The notes under the pieces are model-generated. The model was not told the origin of the DNA and did not search any database. It was given only the letters and a program-made list of their open reading frames with translations. DNA of 60,224 bases. Source: Provencibacterium sp. Its GTDB lineage: Bacteria > Bacillota > Clostridia > Oscillospirales > Ruminococcaceae. Location: positions 1 to 60,224 of the forward strand of contig JAAWAN010000035.1 of the NCBI GenBank assembly GCA_022792175.1, in the 5' to 3' direction. This document shows positions 25,840 through 33,512 of this stretch, one piece after another (the first letter of the stretch is position 1; the number at the start of each line of letters is the position of its first letter). The translations under genes and the position numbers were made by a program.

Positions 25840-26613
25840 CTATTCTCCTTTCTTTGGCCCGTTTGGACCGGGCTGCTTCTGAAGGCCTGCGGGGTTCACC
25901 GCGGTAGGGAGGCCGGCCAGCAGGTCCTCCTCCGGCAGCTGTTCATTGGCTTCGAAGAGTGTCTGCGTATATTTCTTTAAATCGCTGCGGTAGAGGGAGA
26001 TGCGCAGCAGCCGCCCCAGATATCGGGCTGCTGCGGCCAGCATCGCGGCCACGATACATCCTCCAAAGGGGATAAGCAGACCGCCCAGCCGGTAGCTCAA
26101 AAAGGGCAGAGAAATGCCCCAGAGGCTGCCGTTGCCAAATGCTTCGCGAATGGCTCCGCACAAAAGCAGGACCACGGCCAGCCCGCTCAGCTGCAGCAGC
26201 GCATGCAGCAGCGCCTGCAGAGGCCTGCCGCGCTCTGCTTCCTTTTCGCAGTGGAAAAGCAGCAGCGTGTTGACGGCGATGATGGGAAAATAGAGGCCGA
26301 TTGAATTGAGAACCACCGGGAACAGGCCGGTTAAAAAGCTTTCCAGCGGAATCAGCAGCCCGGCGGCGCAAAGAGAGAAGAGAGGAAAACGAAGCCATGC
26401 GGGCAAAAAACGTCCGGCAAGGGCGCTGAGCAGCATCATCGGCAGCGTTACGGCAGCAATGCCGACAAAGATGCAGAAAGCGGCCTGCAGAGAAACGGTG
26501 GATGCAATGGCGAAGGGAAGCGCAAGCCCCAGGGAGAGAACCGGATTTCCGGTCAGCAGGCCGGAGAAGCGATGCACGCGCCGGCTGTGTTGGCGGATTT
26601 TATTCAGATACAT
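25840..26613 (-). CDS. RnfE-like membrane subunit, both cluster cysteines missing
   Basis: 257 residues with about six membrane helices and a charged C-terminal tail. Alignment marks with RnfE are GNPVLSLGLALPFAIAST (canonical NPV...LGxCPxLAVT), IGLYFPIIAVNTLLL (canonical LGIFIPLIVVNCIIL) and GAIREAFGNGSLWG (canonical G-x-x-REIIGNGTLFG). Thus the Cys-Pro is replaced by Leu-Pro and Asn-Cys by Asn-Thr116, so neither 2Fe-2S ligand exists. The ATG at 26613 (MYLNKIRQHSRR) follows AAAGGGATGG; a longer TTG frame to 26700 has no ribosome site. About 90 bp separate it from the rnfD homologue, exactly where rnfG would be expected. Confidence 0.83.
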   Translation of the reverse strand: MYLNKIRQHSRRVHRFSGLLTGNPVLSLGLALPFAIASTVSLQAAFCIFVGIAAVTLPMMLLSALAGRFLPAWLRFPLFSLCAAGLLIPLESFLTGLFPVVLNSIGLYFPIIAVNTLLLFHCEKEAERGRPLQALLHALLQLSGLAVVLLLCGAIREAFGNGSLWGISLPFLSYRLGGLLIPFGGCIVAAMLAAAARYLGRLLRISLYRSDLKKYTQTLFEANEQLPEEDLLAGLPTAVNPAGLQKQPGPNGPKKGE

Positions 26614-26703
26614 ATTTTTGTGACCATCCCTTTCTTCAAAGCCTGCCGCCCGGGGAACGGCTTTTCCGCGGACGGCAGCGGCGCAGAGCAGCAGGAGCAA
26701 AAA

Positions 26704-27681
26704 TTAAATTTTGGCCCGCTGCCTTCTTCGAATCTGGTGGCGGATCCTTTCTTCGAGATAGTCAAAGACCGGAGCGACAGCGTTGCAGAGCAGCAGCGAA
26801 AAGGCGAAGGATTCTTCAAAGCCGCCGAACTGCCGGAAAAGCATGGTAACGCCGCCGGCAAAAACGGCATACAGCGCGGTCGCAATCGCGCGCTTCGGGC
26901 TGGTTACAGGGTCGGTCAGCATGAAGATGGCGCCGAGAATCAGATAGCCGGAGAAAAGCTCATACATGACCGAGAGCCAGCTGCTGATGGCCACACGCGG
27001 GAACAGATAAGCATACAGCGCACAGGTCAGCAGAAAGCAGACAGGCGCCTGCCAGTGCACCGTGCGCCGGACGATCAGATAAAGAAGGCAGGCGCAGACG
27101 ACCAGCGCATTGGTGGCGCCCATCGGTCCGGCCACATTGCCGAGCAGCATTTCCATAAAATCGCCGCCGGTGGGGATGCCGCCGGCCTTGAGCGTATAAG
27201 CAGCAGAATAGAGAAGGCGGCCTTCAAATTTGCCGAAAATCTCAATCGGTTCGAGCGGCGTCGGATAGCCGAAGACCTCCCGCGGAAAGCAGATGCAGAC
27301 GAATGCGATTCCGCCCGCTGCCGGATTAAAGAGGTTGTTTCCCACCCCGCCGAACGGGTATTTGACAACCACCAGCGCAAATACCACAGCAGTGGCAACG
27401 GTCGTATAGCTGACAGATGCGGGCAGAAGCAGCGGGATGAGCAGCGCCGTAACGGCGGAGGAATGGTCGCGCAGGCTCAGCTGCTCGCCCATCAGCAGCT
27501 TGCAGACGATATCGCAGAGGATGGCCACTAAGAGCGAAAACAGTCCCAGAACGGCAGCGCGTGCCCCATAGTAGTAGCAGGCCATCAGATAGATGGCGGC
27601 CAGCACAATCAGCACATCATCCATCATCGTTTTATTGGAGTCCCTTCCCCGGATATGGGGCGGGTTATAGGTTTTGAGCAT
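26704..27681 (-). CDS. RnfD-like membrane subunit, covalent-flavin threonine missing
   Basis: 325 residues, about nine membrane helices. It opens with YNPPHIRGRDSNKTMMDDVLI, the RnfD/NqrB pattern SPHI-x(6)-T-x-x-IM-x-DV-x-IAL, and has FGGVGNNLFNPAAGGIAF (about 111-128) and LLGNVAGPMGATNAL (canonical LGNIGGCIGETSAL). RnfD normally bears FMN esterified to the Thr of an S/T-A-T-P-L motif; the matching position here reads SAAY (about 159-162). The late YLILGAIFMLTDPVTSPK segment is conserved. ATG at 27681 follows GAGGAGGCG and overlaps the end of the rnfC homologue by 17 bp. Confidence 0.88.
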   Translation of the reverse strand: MLKTYNPPHIRGRDSNKTMMDDVLIVLAAIYLMACYYYGARAAVLGLFSLLVAILCDIVCKLLMGEQLSLRDHSSAVTALLIPLLLPASVSYTTVATAVVFALVVVKYPFGGVGNNLFNPAAGGIAFVCICFPREVFGYPTPLEPIEIFGKFEGRLLYSAAYTLKAGGIPTGGDFMEMLLGNVAGPMGATNALVVCACLLYLIVRRTVHWQAPVCFLLTCALYAYLFPRVAISSWLSVMYELFSGYLILGAIFMLTDPVTSPKRAIATALYAVFAGGVTMLFRQFGGFEESFAFSLLLCNAVAPVFDYLEERIRHQIRRRQRAKI

Positions 27682-28762
27682 ATTGCGCCTCCTCATTGGC
27701 TGCTTCCGGCTGCGGACTGCCGGAGGGGTCATCAAGCGCCGCAATCAGGCTGCCGGCGCGCCGGATCTGATAGGAGAGGTCCAGCTTGGCCGGGCAGACA
27801 TAGCTGCAGGTTCCGCAGGAGAGGCAGAGGTCCGCATCAAACCGGCGCAGAACAGAGACATTTCCTGTAACGGCGGCCTTGTAGAGATAGACCGGCATCA
27901 GCCCCTGCGGGCAGACCCGCACGCAGTGTCCGCAGCCGATACAGTGATAGTTTCGGTCACGCCGGTCATTTTTAAACGCCAGAACGGCACGCGTGGTTGC
28001 TCCCACCGTTTCTTCATCCGGATCAGTTATGCAGATGCCGGTCATCGGCCCGCCGGAGATAATGCGGGAAGGGTCCTCAATCAGCCCGCAGCGCTCTAAA
28101 ACCTGGGAGAAGGAGGCGCCAATCTGCACCTCCAGATTGGCTGGGTTGGCGATGCAGTTGCCAGCCACCGTTACAAAGCAGGTGGTTTGGCGGACGGCAT
28201 AGTGAATGGCGCGGTAGAGATGGATAAGCGCGCCGGTGCCGATAAGTAGCGTCTGCTCCGGCCCTTCCGTCAGCTTGGCACGGGTTTCTACCGGGTATTT
28301 TCCGGTAATCCTCTGAATACGCACATCATATAGTGTATTCGGAATATGCAGCTGCAGGTCAGCAAGATTCTTATAAACGGCGATTCTGATTTTTGGCTCC
28401 CCAACAGCCTGGGCGGCATAGCGAAGGCCGCCGACCGCCTGCTGAGAGAGCTTGAAGAGGGGGTTCAGCTGACTGGATACATAGGGCTCATCATCAATCG
28501 CATCCGCCACGACCAGAGTCGCCTGGCGAAGACGCGCTGCCCGCAGCTTTTCTTCGAGCGGCAGGCCGTCCCGCTCATCGATAATCTGCGCTTCGGCGGC
28601 ATAGGCGATGATGGTATCCGCATTGAGGGAAGAGGGATCCTCCACCGGCGGCAGGCCGATGGAGCGCACAGCTGATGGCGAGGTAAAGGCACGCAGATCC
28701 CGCGAAAGGGCGGGCTCCTTATACTGCTCGAGAATCAGCCCCCTGGAAAATAGGAAAGCCAT
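27665..28762 (-). CDS. RnfC-like iron-sulfur subunit lacking the nucleotide/flavin site
   Basis: 365 residues against roughly 440 in canonical RnfC. Two ferredoxin-like 4Fe-4S motifs are intact: C274-C277-C280-C284 (CIGCGHCVRVCP) and C313-C316-C319-C323 (CLSCGTCSYVCP). The middle keeps RnfC marks (ITGKYP, VTVAGNCIANPANLEVQIG, ISGGPMTGI). The N-terminal barrel-sandwich part with HPKGG is absent. The glycine-rich GGAxFP loop reads DERDGLP, the GAECEPY motif reads DAIDDEPY, and the GGEKQ motif reads VETRAK. NADH/FMN binding therefore looks lost. The ATG at 28762 has AAGGAGG ten bases upstream. First gene of the operon; no clear promoter is visible in the GC-rich spacer. Confidence 0.85.
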   Translation of the reverse strand: MAFLFSRGLILEQYKEPALSRDLRAFTSPSAVRSIGLPPVEDPSSLNADTIIAYAAEAQIIDERDGLPLEEKLRAARLRQATLVVADAIDDEPYVSSQLNPLFKLSQQAVGGLRYAAQAVGEPKIRIAVYKNLADLQLHIPNTLYDVRIQRITGKYPVETRAKLTEGPEQTLLIGTGALIHLYRAIHYAVRQTTCFVTVAGNCIANPANLEVQIGASFSQVLERCGLIEDPSRIISGGPMTGICITDPDEETVGATTRAVLAFKNDRRDRNYHCIGCGHCVRVCPQGLMPVYLYKAAVTGNVSVLRRFDADLCLSCGTCSYVCPAKLDLSYQIRRAGSLIAALDDPSGSPQPEAANEEAQYAQNL

Positions 28763-28899
28763 TCGGCGATAACCTCCTTCATGAGGGAGAATTTGAAAAG
28801 GAAGCAAAGGGCGAAAGCCTCAGCCGGGCGCGCAGCGCCGCCGGCTGTTCCCTGAGCCCGGCCGGCGGCCGGCATTGGAAGAAAGGGAGGAGACAACGG

Positions 28900-29463
28900 G
28901 TGAAAATAGAAGCAGCCGGTGTGCGCCGCATACGCATAACGCTCACCAGGCAGGATATGCGGTCATTTGGCCTCACTGAGAAGACACTGCTGCAGGGGGA
29001 AGGCGAAACGGCCAATGCACTTTTCTCGCTGCTGCAGGCCGGGGAACGCTTCGGCTTTCCCTGCGAAACGGAAAAGCTGCTCGCCGAGGTATATCCGCTT
29101 TCTGAGGAAGGATGTGTCCTCTATTTTACCGGCCTGCAGGCACCCGCTCGCTACCGCATTAAGGAAAAGGCTATCGAACCGCGGCTCTTTCTGTTTCGGG
29201 ATGTGGATGCCCTCTGCAGCGCATGCAGGGCCCTTCGCCAGGGAAAGCCTCAGCGAATAGGAAGCAGTACCCTCTACCGGCTGGGACCGGAAAAATATAT
29301 ACTGGCAGTTTGTGCGCTGGGCGGGGATAAAGCCCATTTTTTCTGCCTGCTTCAGGAGTTTGGGGAATATATGGGACGGGGACGGCTGCTGGAAGGGATT
29401 ATACGGGAGCATGCGCTGCCGCTGCGGGAGAAGGATGCAATTGAGGCGCTCTCCTATTTTTGA
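28900..29463 (+). CDS. Short MecA-like adaptor protein
   Basis: 187 residues. The opening KIEAAGVRRIRITLTRQDMRSFGL matches the MecA N-terminal pattern (M-x-I-E-x-I-x-x-x-x-I-x-V-x-L-x-x-x-D-L-x-x-x-x-G), and the C-terminal half resembles the ClpC-binding alpha/beta domain (RLFLFRDVDALCSACRAL; YILAVCAL). MecA adaptors deliver substrates to ClpCP. It is shorter than the Bacillus protein (about 218) because the acidic linker is nearly absent. The GTG at 28900 follows GGGAGGAG. It diverges from the Rnf-like operon, and its stop lies inside the convergent rpe gene (10-bp overlap). The target cannot be inferred. Confidence 0.72.
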   Translation: MKIEAAGVRRIRITLTRQDMRSFGLTEKTLLQGEGETANALFSLLQAGERFGFPCETEKLLAEVYPLSEEGCVLYFTGLQAPARYRIKEKAIEPRLFLFRDVDALCSACRALRQGKPQRIGSSTLYRLGPEKYILAVCALGGDKAHFFCLLQEFGEYMGRGRLLEGIIREHALPLREKDAIEALSYF

Positions 29464-30122
29464 GCGGCCCGGGCGGCTGCGCGCAGGCGGGAAACAGCTT
29501 TCGCATAGTCCCTTTCGCCGAAAAGAGCGCTTCCGGCAACCAGCAGATTGGCGCCTGCCGCTGCCGCCTGCTGGGCGGTATGGCAGTCGATGCCGCCATC
29601 CACCTCGATATCCGGTGAAAGGCCCTGCCGGAGGGCTTCGCGGCGCACGGCAGAGATTTTGGACAGCATATCCGGCATGAATGTCTGCCCGCCGAAACCG
29701 GGCTCAACCGTCATCACCATGACGGTTTCGCAGCGGCTGAGATAGGGGAAAACCGTTTCGGCCGGTGTTGCCGGCTTTAAAACCAGCCCGGCCCGGCAGC
29801 CCAGCGCATGAATGGCATCGAGCGTATCCGACAGGGGGCTGTCCGCTTCGGCATGAAAGGTAATGACAGCGGCGCCCGCCTTTGCGAAATCCTGCAGATA
29901 ACGCAGCGGATCGCAAAGCATCAGGTGGACATCCAGCGCGAGCCCGCAGGCGCGGTGCAGCGCTGCCGTCAGAGCCGGGCCGAAGCTCAGATTGGGGACA
30001 AAATGGCCATCCATAATATCTACATGCAGCATATCCGCGCCGGCGGCCTGCATCCGCCTCCCCTCCTCGCCGAGCATGGCAAGATTGCTCGCCAGAATGG
30101 AGGGGGCGATTTTTATCTCCAA
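29454..30122 (-). CDS. rpe: Ribulose-phosphate 3-epimerase
   Basis: About 222 residues, a complete TIM barrel that interconverts ribulose-5-P and xylulose-5-P in the pentose phosphate pathway. APSILASNLAMLGEE, the metal-binding HVDIMDGHFVPNLSFGP, VHLMLCDP, MTVEPGFGGQTFMP and EVDGGI are all present. The TTG at 30122 (MEIKIAPSI) sits eight bases after AAGGAG; a GTG three codons earlier abuts the ribosome site. Its own promoter lies at 30228-30256. In many Firmicutes rpe sits with rsgA and prkC; not so here. Confidence 0.96.
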   Translation of the reverse strand: MEIKIAPSILASNLAMLGEEGRRMQAAGADMLHVDIMDGHFVPNLSFGPALTAALHRACGLALDVHLMLCDPLRYLQDFAKAGAAVITFHAEADSPLSDTLDAIHALGCRAGLVLKPATPAETVFPYLSRCETVMVMTVEPGFGGQTFMPDMLSKISAVRREALRQGLSPDIEVDGGIDCHTAQQAAAAGANLLVAGSALFGERDYAKAVSRLRAAARAAQK

Positions 30123-30227
30123 GCTTTTCACTCCTTAAACTTCTGCTGCCGTTTGCCGGGCTTCTGTTAAAAATAGGTGGGCCTGCCTCTATCGCAGAGC
30201 GCGTTCAGGCAACAGATAAGCAATTCT

Positions 30228-30256
30228 ATTGTATAATAAAAGCCGGATGAAATCAA
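30228..30256 (-). promoter_or_regulatory. Promoter of rpe
   Basis: On the minus strand TTGATT (30256-30251) and TACAAT (30233-30228) with a 17-nt spacer, about 105 bp before the rpe start. Confidence 0.7.
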
Positions 30257-30284
30257 CCTTTCCTTGTAAAATGGGGGATAAAGG

Positions 30285-30339
30285 AAAAATAAGCAGTACC
30301 GCGCCTCAGCCGGATAAGGGCGAAGCACGGCACTGCTTA
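30285..30339 (-). terminator. Terminator at the end of the large glycan operon
   Basis: On the minus strand TAAGCAGT...ACTGCTTA (30339-30332 with 30297-30290) encloses further pairing (GCCGTGC/GCGCGGT) and is followed by TTTTT. It is about 350 nt after the last gene of the glycan operon and directly upstream of the rpe promoter. Confidence 0.6.
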
Positions 30340-30378
30340 AAAGAGGAGGGATAACAGGAAAAATCAGCGATTAAGCCC

Positions 30379-30458
30379 ATTGTAGGCAGCTCCATCCCGC
30401 ACAGGAATAATTCGTATTTCCCGGAGCTGACTACAATGAATTCCAACGATGCGGGGAT
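30379..30458. repeat. Nested, overlapping inverted repeats in a 350-nt gene-free stretch
   Basis: Three arm pairs interlock: 30379-30393 with 30423-30437 (15 bp, one mismatch), 30394-30401 with 30450-30458 (ATCCCGCA with TGCGGGGAT, one bulge), and 30404-30413 with 30438-30444 (GGAATAATTC with GAATTCC). They cannot all pair at once without a pseudoknot. The rest of 30340-30693 holds no convincing gene. Function unknown; it could be a 3' UTR structure of the glycan operon or a remnant of a small palindromic element. Confidence 0.5.
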
Positions 30459-30693
30459 TTCTCTGAAAAATAAGATATCCGTTTGTTCCTTTTAACAGTG
30501 GGAAGGAAGAAACTTTCGTTCTCCTGAATGGTGAGAACCGGCCCCAAGCTTTTTTTGGGCGGACGGCTTATCTGCAGGCATTCTTCAGCGGCATTAAATG
30601 TCCGCTCGGGCAGCCGGAAACGGTTATGCGCGGCCTAAGCGGAAAATAGGGCGCCTGTCTGAGACAAAAGAAGCAGATTTCAGCTATCCGAAG

Positions 30694-31059
30694 CTACACC
30701 CTTTCAGGTTTTGAATCTGCAGAATCCGTTTTCACACTTTCCCGGATGGCATAAGCCTGCGCGAAGGCCTGCAGCTTGCTTTCCAGCTGAGAAACTTTGA
30801 TGGACAGCAAAAATACCTTCACCATCAGAACAAAAATGATGGTCAGAAAGATAAAATTCACCGTGCTGGCAATTCCAATTAGATTGGAGCAAAAGACTGC
30901 GATGGAGGGAAACAGGCTCAAGAAGATGAGCAGAAGGGAAAAAAGCAGCCAGAACAGTGTATCTTCGATTTTGATCTGCGCTTTGCGGATTTTTCTGGCG
31001 ACCCAGAAGGCAGTCAGGACAGAGACAAGTATCAGGATAATGCGGAATGTGGGAGACAA
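30694..31059 (-). CDS. DUF2304 small membrane protein
   Basis: 121 residues with three membrane helices (about 4-20, 35-58, 65-90) and a charged C-terminal helix. The RKIRKAQIKIEDTLFWLLFSLLLIFLSLFP pattern is that of DUF2304, a family that almost always sits beside a polyprenyl-phosphate sugar transferase, as here. It may help lodge the lipid-linked sugar. TTG start at 31059 with AAGGAGG seven bases upstream, overlapping the transferase gene by 28 bp. Last gene of the operon. Confidence 0.88.
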   Translation of the reverse strand: MSPTFRIILILVSVLTAFWVARKIRKAQIKIEDTLFWLLFSLLLIFLSLFPSIAVFCSNLIGIASTVNFIFLTIIFVLMVKVFLLSIKVSQLESKLQAFAQAYAIRESVKTDSADSKPERV

Positions 31060-31757
31060 GGCGTTTCCTCCTTTTTGCGGACAAACTGGATAAAGACGAT
31101 GGAAAAGAACATATGCGCCATGTAAATCACCGAGCGGCTGAAATTCAGGTAGCTTTCCCCGGCAATGCGCTCGTTCATCTGCGTCTGCACCTCTGTCACC
31201 CTTGCGCCGCAGCGGATGAGATAGGAGACCGTGTCCGGCTCCGGACCATAGTTGACATTGTTGGCAAACAGGCGGAGCATCCGGCGGGAAAACAGGCGCA
31301 TGCCGGAGGTGGGATCGGAAATTTTCGTGCCGGTGGTCAGGCGGATGGCCGCTTCTATCAGATTGCTGCCCAGCATGCGCAGGTTTTTCGGCTTTCTTTT
31401 TTCCTTAAAGCGGGAGCCAATCACGATATCCGCATCCTGCGCGGTCATGGCCTCGGCCATGGCGGCGATATATTCCGGGTTGTGCTGCCCGTCCCCATCG
31501 AGCTGGACGGCCGCGTCAAACCCCAGCTCATAGGCATAGCGCATGCCTGCCTGAAAAGCGCCGGCCAGCCCGAGATTGACCGGGAGATTAATCAGATGAT
31601 ATCCGCGCTTTTGGCAGATGCGGGCGGTATCATCCCGGGAGCCGTCGTTTACAACTACATAGGAATATTGTGGGTAGCAGTCAATCAGCTTGTCCACCAC
31701 CCGCTCGATGTTCTCCTGCTCGTTAAAGGCAGGAATAATGATAAGGATTTTCATCAT
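31032..31757 (-). CDS. GT2 family glycosyltransferase, polyprenyl-phosphate sugar synthase type
   Basis: 241 residues, no large membrane domain. KILIIIPAFNEQENIERVV, VVNDGSRDDT, NLGLAGAFQAGM and the QLDGDGQHNPE metal motif are the marks of DPM1/DolP-mannose-type GT2 enzymes, which load a sugar onto polyprenyl phosphate at the inner membrane face. SDPTSGMRLFSRRM is also characteristic. Together with the overlapping DUF2304 gene it probably makes a lipid-linked donor for modifying the glycan outside the cell; the large membrane protein at 37133-39301 would be a candidate user. Confidence 0.9.
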   Translation of the reverse strand: MMKILIIIPAFNEQENIERVVDKLIDCYPQYSYVVVNDGSRDDTARICQKRGYHLINLPVNLGLAGAFQAGMRYAYELGFDAAVQLDGDGQHNPEYIAAMAEAMTAQDADIVIGSRFKEKRKPKNLRMLGSNLIEAAIRLTTGTKISDPTSGMRLFSRRMLRLFANNVNYGPEPDTVSYLIRCGARVTEVQTQMNERIAGESYLNFSRSVIYMAHMFFSIVFIQFVRKKEETPCLPHSALS

Positions 31758-31808
31758 TTTGTATCTCCAATTTTTATGTGCTGTAAAGAATATAAATCCA
31801 ACTTTATC

Positions 31809-32468
31809 TTATAATCCGTAAATCACTTTACCAATGTATTCAGCAATCCTGAAGTCCTCCTCTGTATTTATATCAATCGCTTCAAATTTATCTACAATAT
31901 GAATATAAGGTTTTTTGCCTATCCGGCAGCGATATCTATTCAGTGAATTGGAGGTAATGCCATAGAGCCCTGTTGTTTCTTCTATTAATGGCATCATATC
32001 CTGACTGCGGGGCAAAATATCCGGCCGGTAATTAATGGGATTGCCGGACATCCAGTAAAAGCTATGGTTTTCAACCGCAGTAAAACAGGAATCATACGCT
32101 TCACTGCTGATGAGTTTTTCATATCATGACCGAATGGTTCCAGGCCGCATATATGGTGCAGTTGCGAATAGTTGAAAATAGAAATCATAATCCGGATATT
32201 GGGAGTAGTGCGCAACTAACAGGTCGTTTCCATTTGCTGTATTTCTGGCTAATTCGGGTTTTCTGTCAATTACATGGAATCCCATTTGTTTTGCATAGTC
32301 TGATATTTCCAAGCTGTTGGTGTCAATATAAACATCATCGAATACTGCAGCTTCCTGCACATGCTCACAAATATATTCATAAAGCTTCTTTCCGTTAAGG
32401 ATGCGCAGATTTTTTCCCGGAACGCGTTCAGAGTTTGCCTTAATTGGTATAAAACAGGCAGTATTCAT
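31809..32468 (-). pseudogene. CMP-sugar cytidylyltransferase interrupted by in-frame TGA
   Basis: The open frame starts at ATG 32468 after AAGGAGA and reads CFIPIKANSERVPGKNLRIL, the substrate-binding motif of NeuA-type CMP-sialic/nonulosonic acid synthetases. After 114 residues a TGA occurs at 32126-32124. The same frame then continues without error (YEKLISSEAYDSC...) through the expected IDINTEEDFRIAEYI end, giving about 219 codons. So the damage is a single nonsense codon, not a frameshift. TGA is used as a normal stop elsewhere in the window (for example rpoC and wecB). A fresh null mutation, a sequencing error or read-through are all possible. Confidence 0.8.
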
Positions 32469-32663
32469 TTTATATTCTCCTTATCTGCTGTAAACCTCAT
32501 GAAGGTGCAGCTTCTTTTATAGGACATACAGTTGCCTTTATCTAACTTTTGCAACAGAAGGCAGCATAAGGAAAATATTAAATATAAAAGATATTTTCAC
32601 CACTGGATTTCAGGAATTATATGTATGATATATCTATAATTAAGCCATTCAGAGTATCTTTAT

Positions 32664-33512
32664 TTATTCTATAGAATTGGCAACGACAGAGACAGTGTTG
32701 ATATCAGTCTTATCAGAATCCGGCTGGGATTCCAAATTCAATTTTGCGCAGCTGCCGCTGCCGGGTTTATGCTGGAAATGGTTCTTTTCCAGCCAGAGCC
32801 GGGCAATTTCCAAATCCATCGTGTCGTGGATATCGATCGATTCCTCAATTTCATAGGGGAGGATGCGGTGACCCATAAAGGCCCAGGGCATCTGCCCGCC
32901 CTCCCCCTTCAGCAGGGTTTGTACATTCAGGACCCAGAAGTTGTGCGCCAGAAAATAGGTTTTGGGCAGGTCCTGTCGGTTGGTGGAGATCTTTTCGCTC
33001 ACATTCTGTTCATACATTTCCAGCAGTCCCTGTTCATTCATCCGCTTTGCTCTCAGCGGATGGTGGTCATTGTCCTGATAAACCGGAACGACCGCACTCA
33101 GCTGCATGTTTTCCTGCATCAGACGGATGCAGTCATCAATCCAGCGGGTCTCGACGGTTACGTTGTTGGCCAGCAGGACAATTAAGATTTGAGGATGGTA
33201 GCCCTCCTGCTCCATAACACGCAGGGCATGAAGAATACAGTCCACATGCTGCGAATCCGGCCGGGCATATTCTTCCGGACGCACGATGGACTGAAAGCCC
33301 AGCCGCTGCGCCTCCTCCAGTATTTTTTGATCGTCGCTGCTGCAGAAGTAGCGTTCTATCAGCGAGCTTTCCGCAGCCGCTTTCCCCGGATAATACAATA
33401 CAGGATGTCCCAGAATATCCAGCACATTTTTATCCTTCAGCGAGTTGTTTCCTCTGCCGGTCAGAAGCGCGCAGACACTGCTGCTTTTTTGAACCTGTCT
33501 CTTTTCTCCCAT
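32664..33512 (-). CDS. CMP-sugar cytidylyltransferase (NeuA-like)
   Basis: 282 residues. ALLTGRGNNSLKDKNVLDILGHPVLYYP matches the CTP-binding motif of acylneuraminate cytidylyltransferases (R-G-x-x-S-x-x-x-KN), and the late SIDIHDTMDLEIARLWL matches the family's I-D-I-x-x-x-x-D-L-x-x-A pattern. A polar tail of ~40 residues follows. It would activate a nonulosonic or similar acid as CMP-sugar. No NeuB/NeuC-type synthase is in the window, so the sugar would come from elsewhere. ATG follows GGAGGAAAC. It is the intact neighbour of the broken paralogue at 31809-32468. Confidence 0.78.
   Translation of the reverse strand: MGEKRQVQKSSSVCALLTGRGNNSLKDKNVLDILGHPVLYYPGKAAAESSLIERYFCSSDDQKILEEAQRLGFQSIVRPEEYARPDSQHVDCILHALRVMEQEGYHPQILIVLLANNVTVETRWIDDCIRLMQENMQLSAVVPVYQDNDHHPLRAKRMNEQGLLEMYEQNVSEKISTNRQDLPKTYFLAHNFWVLNVQTLLKGEGGQMPWAFMGHRILPYEIEESIDIHDTMDLEIARLWLEKNHFQHKPGSGSCAKLNLESQPDSDKTDINTVSVVANSIE

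Noticed and set aside
32124-32126. TGA as a recoded sense codon or selenocysteine
   Set aside because: TGA ends several sound genes here (rpoC, wecB, mecA-like), and no SECIS-like hairpin or family precedent for Sec at this place was noticed.
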